Below, piece after piece: positions 9,360 through 17,652 of a DNA stretch of 64,000 nt (positions are counted from its first letter, which is position 1; each line of letters starts with the position of its first letter). Origin of the DNA: Paenibacillus foliorum. GTDB lineage: Bacteria > Bacillota > Bacilli > Paenibacillales > NBRC-103111. The stretch spans positions 184,662 through 248,661 of the forward strand of contig NZ_WHOD01000052.1 of NCBI RefSeq assembly GCF_013141765.1, given 5' to 3'. The position numbers and the translations under genes were made by a program. The notes beneath the pieces were generated by a model, which saw nothing but the letters and a program-made list of their open reading frames with translations, did not search any database and was not told where the DNA came from.

Positions 9360-10439
9360 TCAGTTATTATTGCTTCTCTCTACGTCCTCTCTGATAGGAT
9401 AAACCATCACCTTGATACTTTTATCCTTTTGTGTTGTCGCTACATCAATTGCCTTCTGAATATCTTCAAGAGCAAACTTATGCGTGATGGTATGGCGCAA
9501 ATCGATATCACTATTTTTCAGCGCTTGAATGGCAGCGGGATACGTGTTTGCATACCGGAACACACCGTAAACATCCAATTCCGAATCGATTAAGAGATTC
9601 ATGTCCATTGGAATTTGCTCAGCTGTTGGTAAGCCTATATACACAATGCGCCCTCCTCGGTTAACTAAGCGGATGGTATCAGAGATAGCTTGGGTATTTC
9701 CTGACGATTCGATGATGACATCAATGCCATCGCCCCCTGTGAGAAGTGAAAGCTGCTCGGACATATTGCCTTCCAACGGATTAATGACAGCAGTTGCACC
9801 AAGCTTGAGAGCCATTTCCCTCCGAAACGGCACAATGTCGGAAGCAATGATCTCTGTAACGCCGAACAGTTTCGCAGCTTGAATGCCCAATAAACCAATT
9901 GGGCCTAACCCAAGTATCAAGACCCGATCGGATGGACCCACCCTACCTCTCTTCATTGCATGGAAGCCGACTGATAACGGTTCCAGAAGAGCTCCTTCCT
10001 CATAACTCATTCCTTCCGGAAGTTTGAACAAAAAATCGCTGCGGATGGCAACATATTCAGCCCAAGCTCCGTCAACTGGAGGCGTAGCCATGAATATAAC
10101 CTCCGGACATAGGTTATATCGCCCTGACTTGCAATAATTACAGCGTCCACAGGTTACACCAGGCTCAACAGCTACCCGGTCGCCAATAGTGACATTCGTT
10201 ACCTTATCACCGATCTGGATCACTTCTCCTGCAAGTTCATGACCTAAAATAATAGGTCTATCTACTACATACCTGCCGATCTTCCCATGCTCATAATAAT
10301 GAATATCCGAACCACAAACACCGATACAATAAACCTTTATCAAAGCTTCGTACGGACCTGGAGCCGGTCTTTTCACTTCTTTAATAGCTATGGTCAGCGG
10401 CTTCTCTAAAACTGCGGCGTTCATCATAGTTTCACTCAT
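9360..10439 (-). CDS. Sorbitol/L-iditol 2-dehydrogenase-like zinc polyol dehydrogenase
   Basis: This medium-chain zinc dehydrogenase has catalytic ligands in VCGSDIHYYEHG and ILGHELAGEV and a structural zinc cluster CGRCNYCKSGRYNLC. Its Rossmann motif is GLGPIG. The pattern closely follows sorbitol/xylitol dehydrogenases (GutB), which oxidise the C2 hydroxyl of polyols to a ketose. ATG at 10439 is better placed behind the AAAGGAGT site than the first ATG at 10445. It stands between the kinase gene and the ABC importer, so an imported polyol may be oxidised here and then phosphorylated by the upstream kinase. Confidence 0.88.
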   Translation of the reverse strand: MSETMMNAAVLEKPLTIAIKEVKRPAPGPYEALIKVYCIGVCGSDIHYYEHGKIGRYVVDRPIILGHELAGEVIQIGDKVTNVTIGDRVAVEPGVTCGRCNYCKSGRYNLCPEVIFMATPPVDGAWAEYVAIRSDFLFKLPEGMSYEEGALLEPLSVGFHAMKRGRVGPSDRVLILGLGPIGLLGIQAAKLFGVTEIIASDIVPFRREMALKLGATAVINPLEGNMSEQLSLLTGGDGIDVIIESSGNTQAISDTIRLVNRGGRIVYIGLPTAEQIPMDMNLLIDSELDVYGVFRYANTYPAAIQALKNSDIDLRHTITHKFALEDIQKAIDVATTQKDKSIKVMVYPIREDVERSNNN

Positions 10440-10452
10440 ATTCATACTCCTT

Positions 10453-11406
10453 TTACTGATTACTCCGGTAATGTTTTAAATTTCTTATAGCACAAAATTC
10501 ATTGACTTCAGCCATTGTTGGAATACCGTCTTGAGCGTCTAATCTGGTTACCTTTAAAGCGCTTACAATAGTCGCAAATTTGGCAGCGCTTACAATGCTT
10601 TCGCCATCAGCTATCGCGCAAGCCAATGCCCCTGCAAATGAATCTCCTGCGGCTACAGTATCAACAGCCTTAACCTCGATTGCTTCAATATACTCCCATA
10701 GCCCGTTTGAGTATACAAGCGATCCCATCTCAGCCATTTTGATAATTGATTTGGATATTCCCACTCTTTTGTCCAAAAACCTTGCGGCATCTAGAGCCGA
10801 TTGAACGTCGATAACATCAATCCCTGTTATGCATTTGGCTTCTTGACGGTTTGGAATGATGATGTCCGCATATTTCAATACATTCAATGTAATACCTTCT
10901 GCCGGTGCAGGATCCAAAATAACAGTCACCCCATACTCTCGGGCTTTTACCATTGCATGAATAGCAATCTCCTCAGGAATTTCCAATTGTACAAGAAGCA
11001 CCTTGCTATTCTTAATCCATTCACTGCAGCCATCAACATCTATAGCATTTAACTCTTCATTCGCGCCCTTTACAACAATCATTGTATTCTGAGCGGACTC
11101 ATCAATCGTTACGAGCACTGCCCCGGTTTTCTTAGACACAGACCTTTTAATAAAGCTAATATTCACAAGGTTGCCATCCATCGTTTCGATCAAAAGGTGG
11201 CCGAACTCGTCTATCCCAACACAACCTACGATTATAGCTTCCTTTCCCAATTTGGCACATGCCGTTGCTTGATTAGCTCCTTTTCCGCCAGGAGAAAAGC
11301 GGATTTCGTTGCCAAATATCGTATCGCCGCGACAAGGATAATGGTCTGTTAGAATCACAATATCCATATTGATGCTTCCGACTACAGTAATAGTCACATC
11401 ATACAT
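10453..11406 (-). CDS. Ribokinase-family (PfkB) carbohydrate kinase
   Basis: It phosphorylates a sugar with ATP. The N-terminal VVGSINMDI and GGKGANQATACAKLG motifs are the ribokinase substrate-binding signature. The C-terminal DTVAAGDSFAGALA holds the catalytic aspartate and anion hole, with Ala where ribokinases usually have Gly. The ribosome binding site GAGGGAGG abuts the first ATG at 11406, so the in-frame GTG three codons later (11397) may be the real start. With the epimerase upstream and the polyol dehydrogenase downstream it suggests conversion of a ketose to a ketose phosphate. Whether the substrate is ribose, a pentulose or another ketose is open. Confidence 0.88.
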   Translation of the reverse strand: MYDVTITVVGSINMDIVILTDHYPCRGDTIFGNEIRFSPGGKGANQATACAKLGKEAIIVGCVGIDEFGHLLIETMDGNLVNISFIKRSVSKKTGAVLVTIDESAQNTMIVVKGANEELNAIDVDGCSEWIKNSKVLLVQLEIPEEIAIHAMVKAREYGVTVILDPAPAEGITLNVLKYADIIIPNRQEAKCITGIDVIDVQSALDAARFLDKRVGISKSIIKMAEMGSLVYSNGLWEYIEAIEVKAVDTVAAGDSFAGALACAIADGESIVSAAKFATIVSALKVTRLDAQDGIPTMAEVNEFCAIRNLKHYRSNQ

Positions 11407-11424
11407 CCTCCCTCAGTAGATCGG

Positions 11425-12087
11425 CTATTTATGGCAAAGCTCCCTCAAATCCACAACTGCTTGCTCCAATTTCACATCCGGCAGGAATAAACTTGAAGTT
11501 CCACATACCAGCATGTCAGCCCCCTTCTCAACAACCAGAGGAATATTAGCTAAGCTGATATTTCCATCCACCTGAATAGATATATCCAAATTAGCCGCAT
11601 TAATTTTATGCCTCAAATCGGCTATTTTCCCCAAAGTGCTGGGAATAAATTTCTGGCCTGCAAATCCCGGATTAACGGTCATTAAACATACATAATCTAC
11701 AGAATCCAAAACGTAGTCTAACATACAGAGAGGCGTTGATGGGTTTAGAGCTACACCTGCCTTCAGGTTTCGATTCCGTATTGATTGTAGCACTCTCTGC
11801 AAATGTAATTTAGACTCTGCATGGACCGAGATCATATCAGCTCCAGCATCTACAAACAGGTCAATAAATCTTTCTGGTTCTTCTACCATAAGATGCACAT
11901 CGAAAGGTATGCTTGTTTGAGGACGCAACCTTTTCAGCATATCGGGTCCCATACTAAAGTTAGGAACAAAACTTCCATCCATAATATCAAAGTGAAAAAA
12001 GTCAACATTGCCCCGATTCAAAATTTGTACGGATTCTACCAAGTATCCTAAATCGGCACACATTAAAGAGGGTCCAATCATAGCCAT
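11425..12087 (-). CDS. Ribulose-phosphate 3-epimerase family protein
   Basis: This TIM-barrel epimerase interconverts ketose phosphates at C3 (ribulose-5-phosphate/xylulose-5-phosphate, or hexulose-6-phosphate relatives such as allulose-6-phosphate). Active-site motifs are all present: FHFDIMDGSFVPN, DVHLMVEEPERF, VNPGFAGQKF and the phosphate-binding VDGNI. The frame begins at 12114, but ATG at 12087 follows GAGGTG at proper distance and gives a family-standard N-terminus (MAMIGPSLMCAD). It is the first catabolic gene after the DeoR regulator. A housekeeping rpe probably exists elsewhere, so this may be a pathway-specific copy. Confidence 0.9.
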   Translation of the reverse strand: MAMIGPSLMCADLGYLVESVQILNRGNVDFFHFDIMDGSFVPNFSMGPDMLKRLRPQTSIPFDVHLMVEEPERFIDLFVDAGADMISVHAESKLHLQRVLQSIRNRNLKAGVALNPSTPLCMLDYVLDSVDYVCLMTVNPGFAGQKFIPSTLGKIADLRHKINAANLDISIQVDGNISLANIPLVVEKGADMLVCGTSSLFLPDVKLEQAVVDLRELCHK

Positions 12088-12234
12088 CTTACGCACCTCA
12101 TCTGTCTGTTTCAAAAAATATAAATATTAATTTCAATAAATCTGTCTTTGAAATAAACCCAATAACAGGATTATATATCATTAATTATCCGATTTCAACA
12201 TTTATATTTTTGAAACAAAGAATTTATTGTGAGT

Positions 12235-13038
12235 TCAGTTGACTACTACGACATTAATGTCACTTGCTTCCATGTCCTTTAATGCGTCTGTCGGTACATT
12301 ATTATCTGTTACTAATGTATCTATTTCTTCCATGCCGATTAATCGGACCAAGGATTTTCTTTGGAACTTGCTGCTGTCGGCTAATAAAATCAGATGATCC
12401 GATATGGAGGCTATACTCTTTTTCAATTGAACATGCGCTTCGTAAGGCTCGCTGATCCCTCTCTGCAAATCGAAGCCTTGGCAGGAGAAGAAAAACTTGT
12501 CCACATGGTATCCCTCCACCATTTTCTCAGATGGCGCACCAGTATTGCTTAATGAATGTCTATCCAAGTAACCACCGATAAGAAATATTTGAATATTCGT
12601 TTTTTTGACCAATTCGTAGGCGATAGCGATGGAATAAGTTATGATTGTAACCTCTAGGTTTGGGAGGTGTTTAGCCATCTGAAGGCAGGTTGTGCTAGCG
12701 TCAAGGGCGATAACCTCCCCTACCTTAACCAAGGATGCCGCGTACTCGCCAATTGACCTTTTTTCGTCAGCTTGGACTAATTCCCGTTGAAGTATAGGCA
12801 GTTCAGGACCTTCTTTACGGTTTAGCACGGCTCCTCCATGTGTTCGAAGAAGTGACCCTTCATTCTCCAGCCGTTCCAAATCACGACGAATCGTTTCCTC
12901 GGTTACTCCGAATCTTTTGCTCAAATCAGATACACGAACCACCCCTAAATCCTCCAACAGATTTAATATTTCCTTTTTTCGATCATTCCCTGCTAACGAC
13001 TCTGCTTTTTTGTTTGTATTGCTTTCCACATTTATCAC
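12235..13038 (-). CDS. DeoR-family transcriptional repressor
   Basis: The N-terminal winged helix carries the DeoR signature (VSDLSKRFGVTEETIRRDLE, about residues 37-56). A phosphosugar-sensing DeoR C-terminal domain follows (EVIALDASTTCLQMAKHL, IFLIGGYLDRHSLSNTGA). It starts with GTG at 13036-13038, and a second GTG at 13029 also has a plausible AGGTGA site. It lies upstream of the epimerase-kinase-dehydrogenase-importer operon on the same strand and divergent from the beta-propeller gene. DeoR proteins usually repress their neighbours until a sugar phosphate binds. The 22-bp palindrome about 150 bases upstream is a good operator candidate. Confidence 0.9.
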   Translation of the reverse strand: MINVESNTNKKAESLAGNDRKKEILNLLEDLGVVRVSDLSKRFGVTEETIRRDLERLENEGSLLRTHGGAVLNRKEGPELPILQRELVQADEKRSIGEYAASLVKVGEVIALDASTTCLQMAKHLPNLEVTIITYSIAIAYELVKKTNIQIFLIGGYLDRHSLSNTGAPSEKMVEGYHVDKFFFSCQGFDLQRGISEPYEAHVQLKKSIASISDHLILLADSSKFQRKSLVRLIGMEEIDTLVTDNNVPTDALKDMEASDINVVVVN

Positions 13039-13188
13039 CTATCCTCTATGTTCTGTAGGGTTATACCCCCTCATAATCTTCTTTTCATATCGTTTTTATG
13101 TCCGATTTCAAAGATCACTATGTAACTATTTTACTTCATCTTTGAATGAACAGCAATCCTACGACTAATAAGCGAATATAAAACCACA

Positions 13189-13210
13189 TTTTTGGACATA
13201 TGTCCAAAAA
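13189..13210. promoter_or_regulatory. Perfect 22-bp palindrome, candidate operator
   Basis: The arms are 11 bases each and match perfectly, with core TTGGACATATGTCCAA. It lies between the divergent DeoR regulator (minus) and the small ORF plus beta-propeller gene (plus). A near copy with the same CATATG centre occurs at 15367-15388 in front of the second phosphodiesterase gene. The symmetry and repeated placement before genes of related function point to a dimeric regulator, perhaps the DeoR protein. The binding protein is inference. Confidence 0.6.
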
Positions 13211-13228
13211 TAAACAAATGATGGACAA

Positions 13229-13243
13229 CGTCAACGCTTTCAA
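13229..13243 (-). promoter_or_regulatory. CcpA cre-like site
   Basis: Read on the minus strand the sequence is TTGAAAGCGTTGACG. It fits the catabolite-responsive-element consensus WTGNAANCGNWNNCW except at the last base. It stands about 20 bases from the 22-bp palindrome in the divergent promoter region, so catabolite repression of the polyol/glycerophosphodiester genes is plausible. Confidence 0.45.
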
Positions 13244-13310
13244 GTAATATGAAAATGCTTAGATTTGTTGGTATTGTGAAGAAGGAAGCTCAATTATTAG
13301 GAGGATGGAG

Positions 13311-13388
13311 ATGGGGAATTCAAACAATCAAACCAAACAATCTGTGGAAAAACCAAGAAATTTAAAATTGTTAGGTGGCATAAAATGA
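13311..13388 (+). CDS. 25-codon upstream ORF translationally coupled to the beta-propeller gene
   Basis: An ideal TTAGGAGGATGGAG ribosome binding site precedes ATG at 13311. The frame encodes 25 residues (begins MGNSNNQTKQ, ends LLGGIK). Its TGA stop overlaps the ATG of the next gene in an ATGA arrangement. The next gene has no comparable site of its own except GGTGG within this ORF. It could be a small leader that couples translation, or the original start of the larger gene after a frameshift. No homologue is recognised. Confidence 0.45.
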   Translation: MGNSNNQTKQSVEKPRNLKLLGGIK

Positions 13389-14470
13389 AACACACACAAT
13401 CAGACCATCCGCAAGAAAATTTAAGGTTAAAGAAGAGCCCTTTTACACAAAAAAAGCTATTTCTGTCTATTTTGATTATTTTAGCACTCATCCTGTTAGC
13501 ACTTACTCTACTACCATTTGGTAAAGGAAATGCACAAATTCCAGTTTCAAAGAAATTCGATTTATCAGCCACTGATAAGACCCTAATCACAGGTAAAGTG
13601 CTGACAGATCCCACGCTGCAGCAAGGATTTGCGTTTGATAATACGAATAATCATATTTATATGGTACAAATTACAAATGCAGGGCAAAAATTAGGGACAG
13701 AGACCCGAACCTACGGAAGTGCAGAGAGATCTATCAAAGGTGATTTAACAGTCACGAAGCTCAGCGCAGAGGGTACTATCTTGGGAAATATGTATTTGAT
13801 AGGTTTTGGACACGGGGTTTCCATTGGTGTTGAGCCTGTTGGTACGACAGCCTATTTGTGGACGGAAGTGGATGCTGTTGCAGATAAGTCCGAACCGAAT
13901 AATGGTTTCGGCACAAAGATAGCAAGATTTCCGTTTGTGGATAATCAGGTATTGCTCAACACCGATCCATCTATTACCAAATTTGCTCCAGTGTCAGGCG
14001 CTGACCGAACAACCGTCAATATCGATATGGCCAACGGCTTGCTAACGATGCGTTACAGATTAAATGAAACGTTATTCCACTTTAGTGTGTTTAACCTTGC
14101 TGAAGTGAAAGCGGGCACCTACAAGCCACTTGTTACGGTAGATCAACCGACGGGTTTGGGTGTTTTTCAGGGATTTGCCTCTTATGGAAGCTATCTTTAT
14201 TTACTGGACGGAACTGCATACAATTTAAACACGAATCCTACCGGTAACACCTATATTACGACAGTGAACTTAAATACAGGTGTACAAGTGGATCGGGCAA
14301 TGATAAATGCAGAGAACTCACTGCTATTTAGAGAACCGGAAGGCATGGCCATCCAGATTGTCGGTACAACCGTTCGATTATGCTTCGGTTTTGGTTCATA
14401 TAGATCGTCTATTGATACAAGAAAGAACGCCAATATCTTTTATAAAGATGCTCTTATAAAAGGAAGCTGA
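13385..14470 (+). CDS. Membrane-anchored TagC / phage P68-RBP-like beta-propeller protein
   Basis: This 361-residue protein has one N-terminal membrane segment (about residues 25-44) and an extracytoplasmic remainder. The pattern LQQGFAFDNTNNHIYMVQI, then GDLTVTKLSAEG, then GHGVSIGVEP and AYLWTEVD resembles the beta-propeller shared by Bacillus TagC (DinC) and the receptor-binding protein of staphylophage P68, whose known ligand is wall teichoic acid. That assignment is by motif memory, not by search. It is divergent from the DeoR operon, followed by a strong terminator, and next to two glycerophosphodiester phosphodiesterases. Inference: it binds or handles teichoic-acid-like polymer at the cell surface. 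Confidence 0.6.
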   Translation: MKHTQSDHPQENLRLKKSPFTQKKLFLSILIILALILLALTLLPFGKGNAQIPVSKKFDLSATDKTLITGKVLTDPTLQQGFAFDNTNNHIYMVQITNAGQKLGTETRTYGSAERSIKGDLTVTKLSAEGTILGNMYLIGFGHGVSIGVEPVGTTAYLWTEVDAVADKSEPNNGFGTKIARFPFVDNQVLLNTDPSITKFAPVSGADRTTVNIDMANGLLTMRYRLNETLFHFSVFNLAEVKAGTYKPLVTVDQPTGLGVFQGFASYGSYLYLLDGTAYNLNTNPTGNTYITTVNLNTGVQVDRAMINAENSLLFREPEGMAIQIVGTTVRLCFGFGSYRSSIDTRKNANIFYKDALIKGS

Positions 14471-14533
14471 CCTGCATGATACGATCGTGTCTTAGCTGCA
14501 GCTTTGCTGAAAACCTCTATATTAGTTCATTAA

Positions 14534-14580
14534 AAAAACGGAACAACAAGCAACGATCGATTGCTTGTTGTTCCGTTTTT
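14534..14580 (+). terminator. Strong intrinsic terminator
   Basis: Perfect 20-base arms (14534-14553 and 14561-14580) enclose a 7-base loop and end in a T-run on the plus strand and, by symmetry, on the minus strand. It lies between the convergent beta-propeller gene and the second phosphodiesterase gene, and probably serves both. Confidence 0.93.
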
Positions 14581-14611
14581 ATTTACTATGATACGAAATT
14601 AAAAATAAGTG

Positions 14612-15340
14612 CTATATGTCTACATGCAGCTCGGTGTGGTTTCGATAAAATTCGGCCCAACACTCCAGCTCATTAGTCGTTATCAAATCAGTTGGATACT
14701 TTGCAGCAATAAGCTCCATATCAGCTAGAGTATCCACGGGCCACGGTCCGGATATAATGCCTCTCTCTTGTATCATTGCTGCGTATTGCGGTGTCATGAA
14801 GCGAAGCTGCACTCCCAAAAAGTCACAGTCGATTTCTTCCATAAAAGGAAACACATAAGGCATACTTCCACTGCAACACAGGCCCAGTCTAATATCTTTG
14901 TTGAGCTGCCTTGTCTTGGCAATTGAAAAATGGTCGAAACCAATGATTCTTGACTGGTCCAAGGTATCTGTTTTACGTATAATCTCCAGGGCCTTTTCTT
15001 CCAATCCCGGATAAAGATCGCCAGATTGCTTCAGCTCAATCAGAATCGATATTTTACCCTTAAGCAAATTCAACGCTTCTTCTAAGGTAGGAATCGTTTC
15101 AATTCCTTTAATGCTGAAACGCTTGAGTTCATCTAACGTGTAATCACGGATATTGCCTCTACCGTCCGACATACGTTCGATCGCATAATCATGCATAAGA
15201 ACAGGAATACCGTCTTTACTCAAATGGACGTCAAGCTCTAAATGAGTAAAAGATAAGTCAACCGCAGCCTGAAAGGATGATAGTGTATTTTCCGGATACT
15301 TTACCGGATAGCCCCGGTGAGCAACACCTCTAATTTTCAC
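14612..15340 (-). CDS. Glycerophosphodiester phosphodiesterase, second copy
   Basis: This 242-residue GDPD-family enzyme has the same catalytic layout as the copy at 4337: HRGYP followed by PENT, the metal ligands in LELDVHLSKDG, and LMHDYAIERMSDGRG. The start is GTG at 15338-15340, fixed by a GAGGAG site 8 bases upstream. No signal peptide is seen, so it is probably cytoplasmic. It is a single-gene unit with the near-copy palindrome 27 bases ahead of the start, which ties it to the divergent promoter at 13.2 kb. Confidence 0.9.
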   Translation of the reverse strand: MKIRGVAHRGYPVKYPENTLSSFQAAVDLSFTHLELDVHLSKDGIPVLMHDYAIERMSDGRGNIRDYTLDELKRFSIKGIETIPTLEEALNLLKGKISILIELKQSGDLYPGLEEKALEIIRKTDTLDQSRIIGFDHFSIAKTRQLNKDIRLGLCCSGSMPYVFPFMEEIDCDFLGVQLRFMTPQYAAMIQERGIISGPWPVDTLADMELIAAKYPTDLITTNELECWAEFYRNHTELHVDI

Positions 15341-15366
15341 AATGACATCTCCTCAAATTAGTTTTC

Positions 15367-15388
15367 ATTATGAGCATATGTCCATAAT
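15367..15388. promoter_or_regulatory. Near-palindrome related to the 13189-13210 operator candidate
   Basis: The sequence has 22 positions with 9 of 11 arm bases paired and a central AGCATATGTCCA, against GGACATATGTCCA in the perfect site. It sits just upstream of the GTG start of the second phosphodiesterase, where a repressor would block transcription. The common centre and length suggest that one protein binds both sites. Confidence 0.45.
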
Positions 15389-15605
15389 ATGACATTTGCT
15401 TATATTTAGAGTAATTTTATCATGCCGTCACTATTAATACAACTCTGGATATATCAAATCCTAACCCGTGTAGATCATTAGCTTCTTTGTAAAAAACATA
15501 GCAATCCTCTCATTTCTGTTATTTTCCACAACTCTACTCTCAGCCTGAATAAATTGTTGACTTTTCAGCATTCTCCAAAATACCCATTCCCCTTCCTTAT
15601 AGCGT

Positions 15606-15635
15606 AACGAGGCTGCCAATGCCGGCAGCCTCGTT
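15606..15635 (-). terminator. Stem-loop downstream of the PrsW-fusion gene
   Basis: Perfect 12-base GC-rich arms (15606-15617, 15624-15635) flank a 6-base loop. It lies about 90 bases past the end of the minus-strand gene at 15723, a proper place for its terminator, although no long T-run follows on that strand. The rest of the 15389-15722 gap shows no gene. Confidence 0.55.
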
Positions 15636-15722
15636 CTGATTGCTTATTGAGCTATAAGTTCCTCGTTAGTTACAACGCCCCTTGATAATTTCCAGATTAC
15701 AAACTATGGCGCTTTCGTTCGA

Positions 15723-17564
15723 TTATAGTTTTCTCCTTAATGCTTGGCCGCAGCGGGCGCAATAGCGGGCATCCCGAGGTGACTGCGTCTTGCATGCCCC
15801 GCAAATCAGGGGCTTTGCTTTCAGAGCGTTCGCCTCATCGGCTTCGTTCAACGCTTCATCCTGTAAAAGCGGATTCAGAGCTGTAATGGCATAGTTCTCT
15901 TCCTTCGTTCCTTTACGAAGGAGTACGTACAGCAGAAGCAAGCCTCCCGCTCCGACGGAAACCATCGATAGCAATCTCCATAAGCCTTCTACGAAATGGA
16001 AGTCCCATAACGCATGAAGTGCTATGGCAGCCAACAGGAGCGCTATAGCCAGCCCTTGCCGTTGGCGCACGAACCGTGTCCTCTGCGCGGCATGACGCCT
16101 GTTCAGTTCGAGCCAGATCCCGGCGGCGGCGATGGCCGTCCAAGTGCCGTGCCCAAGTGGCGAGAGCAGCGCTCTAACCCACAATACCGCAAGCATCTCT
16201 CCAGTCGAACCCCGCTCCAGATACGACCAGCCGTAAAACATGCTCTCGACAGCGGCAAAGCCCATACCGGCCGCTGCTCCGATCACGACAGCGTCCATCA
16301 GAAAACGCATCCGTCCTCCTCTGAGCAGTATCGCGCATACTATCAGCTTCGCGCCTTCTTCAATCAAGGCTACCGATAGAGGCACGCTCAGCTCCGTAAA
16401 GCCGGCAGTGCTCCTGGCGACACCGAAGAGCCATTGCCGCTCCACCACCCAGGCAAGCGGAATTGCGACAGCCGCCGACAAGACGAATACCCACGCCAGG
16501 CGCACATGGGAAAATCCAAGCTGCTGTGAGCCCCTAATATAGGCTACGAAAGTTACCGGTCCGACAAGCCCGCCTGCCAGCAATGCCGCCATTTGCCAAA
16601 TCTGGTTTTGCAGCCAGACGGCCATGACAGTACAGCCGGCGAAGAGGCCGCCAAGCAGAAACAGCAGATCGATCCACCTGGTCGATCGGATAGGGCTTTC
16701 AGGCAGCAGATCGTGTTCTGCGTCCGGCGCAATCTCGTCCCCCTCTGCCGCACCGAAAGAGTGGGTTATCGCGAGATCCGGACGCCGGATTCGCATAACC
16801 TCCGCAAATTGCCGTCTCACTGGTGCATAATGTTGCCAGATTGCCTGAAATTCGGCGCTTCCCATAACCAACAGCTCGCCGTCTTCCATGGCGGTGATAG
16901 TAGCCGATTGAGGTTGCTCCGCCAGCAGCGCGATTTCGCCAAAAAAGTCTCCCGTCTCCATGACCGCGCGGCGTGTGACAGTCGAGGTTATCTCGAACCG
17001 CCCGCTGCTTATCATATAAAAGCTCTCCTTAGGAGTTCCTTCCCGCAAAATGTTTTCCCCTTGTAACACATTCCTTCGTACCGTAATTTCGGCTAATCCG
17101 CGCAGTTCGGAATCAGGGATGGCTGACCAGATTGACGCTTTGCGCAGCAAACCGTGCTTCATGCGAAGCTCTGCCGCGTACGTTAAGCTCTCATGGAAAT
17201 AGGGACTCGCTTCGGCCAGCTTCTCAAAAGCCGTACGGTCCAGTCGGAGCGCCGTAACTTCGCCCAGAGCCCTAATGCCGGCCGTCCGCTTCTCATTGCG
17301 GATTAATGTGATCTCACCGATCAAGGCGCCATATCCGAGCTCCGCCAGTACGACTTGTTTTCCAATCAGGCTGCGGGTATAAACCTGCACTTTTCCGTCC
17401 AGCACAAAATAGCAGTCGTTGCCTTCCTCACCTTCGTGCATCATCCACTCCCCATCAGGGAAGCAGACGGTTTCCATGGTGGATGCCGCATTCTCAAGCT
17501 CCGTCTCCGGAACGCCGTGCAGCAGTGTATGGTTTCTTAAGAAGCCCACGATATCGAAGGACAT
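15723..17564 (-). CDS. Two CNBD-like domains fused to a PrsW-type intramembrane protease with a zinc ribbon
   Basis: In this 613-residue protein, residues about 10-125 and 145-255 are cyclic-nucleotide-binding-like domains. The first keeps the phosphate-cassette pattern GEITLIRNEKRTAG with Arg93. The second has GEIALLAEQPQSAT, with Gln where the nucleotide-binding Arg normally is. Residues 297-550 form about eight membrane helices of PrsW type, with EEGAK (Glu402, Glu403, Lys406), FAAVES (Glu440), GHGTW (His472) and HALWDF (His517, Asp521). These are the conserved charged residues of the PrsW/CAAX-protease-like superfamily. Cys588, Cys591, Cys602 and Cys605 make a C-terminal zinc ribbon. PrsW cleaves anti-sigma factor RsiW in Bacillus. 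Here cytoplasmic ligand control of proteolysis is inferred. It looks more GC-rich than its neighbours. Confidence 0.88.
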   Translation of the reverse strand: MSFDIVGFLRNHTLLHGVPETELENAASTMETVCFPDGEWMMHEGEEGNDCYFVLDGKVQVYTRSLIGKQVVLAELGYGALIGEITLIRNEKRTAGIRALGEVTALRLDRTAFEKLAEASPYFHESLTYAAELRMKHGLLRKASIWSAIPDSELRGLAEITVRRNVLQGENILREGTPKESFYMISSGRFEITSTVTRRAVMETGDFFGEIALLAEQPQSATITAMEDGELLVMGSAEFQAIWQHYAPVRRQFAEVMRIRRPDLAITHSFGAAEGDEIAPDAEHDLLPESPIRSTRWIDLLFLLGGLFAGCTVMAVWLQNQIWQMAALLAGGLVGPVTFVAYIRGSQQLGFSHVRLAWVFVLSAAVAIPLAWVVERQWLFGVARSTAGFTELSVPLSVALIEEGAKLIVCAILLRGGRMRFLMDAVVIGAAAGMGFAAVESMFYGWSYLERGSTGEMLAVLWVRALLSPLGHGTWTAIAAAGIWLELNRRHAAQRTRFVRQRQGLAIALLLAAIALHALWDFHFVEGLWRLLSMVSVGAGGLLLLYVLLRKGTKEENYAITALNPLLQDEALNEADEANALKAKPLICGACKTQSPRDARYCARCGQALRRKL

Positions 17565-17652
17565 TCCGATTTCCAGCCTTTCTCACAATATATCTCTTTT
17601 ACGGTCATATAAAAAAAGAAACCTGCCGAGGACAGGTTCCCGTACTGCTTCA

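Noticed and set aside
13297..13614. 105-codon minus-strand frame opposite the beta-propeller gene start
   Set aside because: It overlaps the coupled small ORF and the TM-coding part of a convincing plus-strand gene.
16593..17066. 157-codon plus-strand open frame inside the PrsW-fusion gene
   Set aside because: The minus-strand gene has clear domains over the same bases. The high local GC makes long antisense frames expected.
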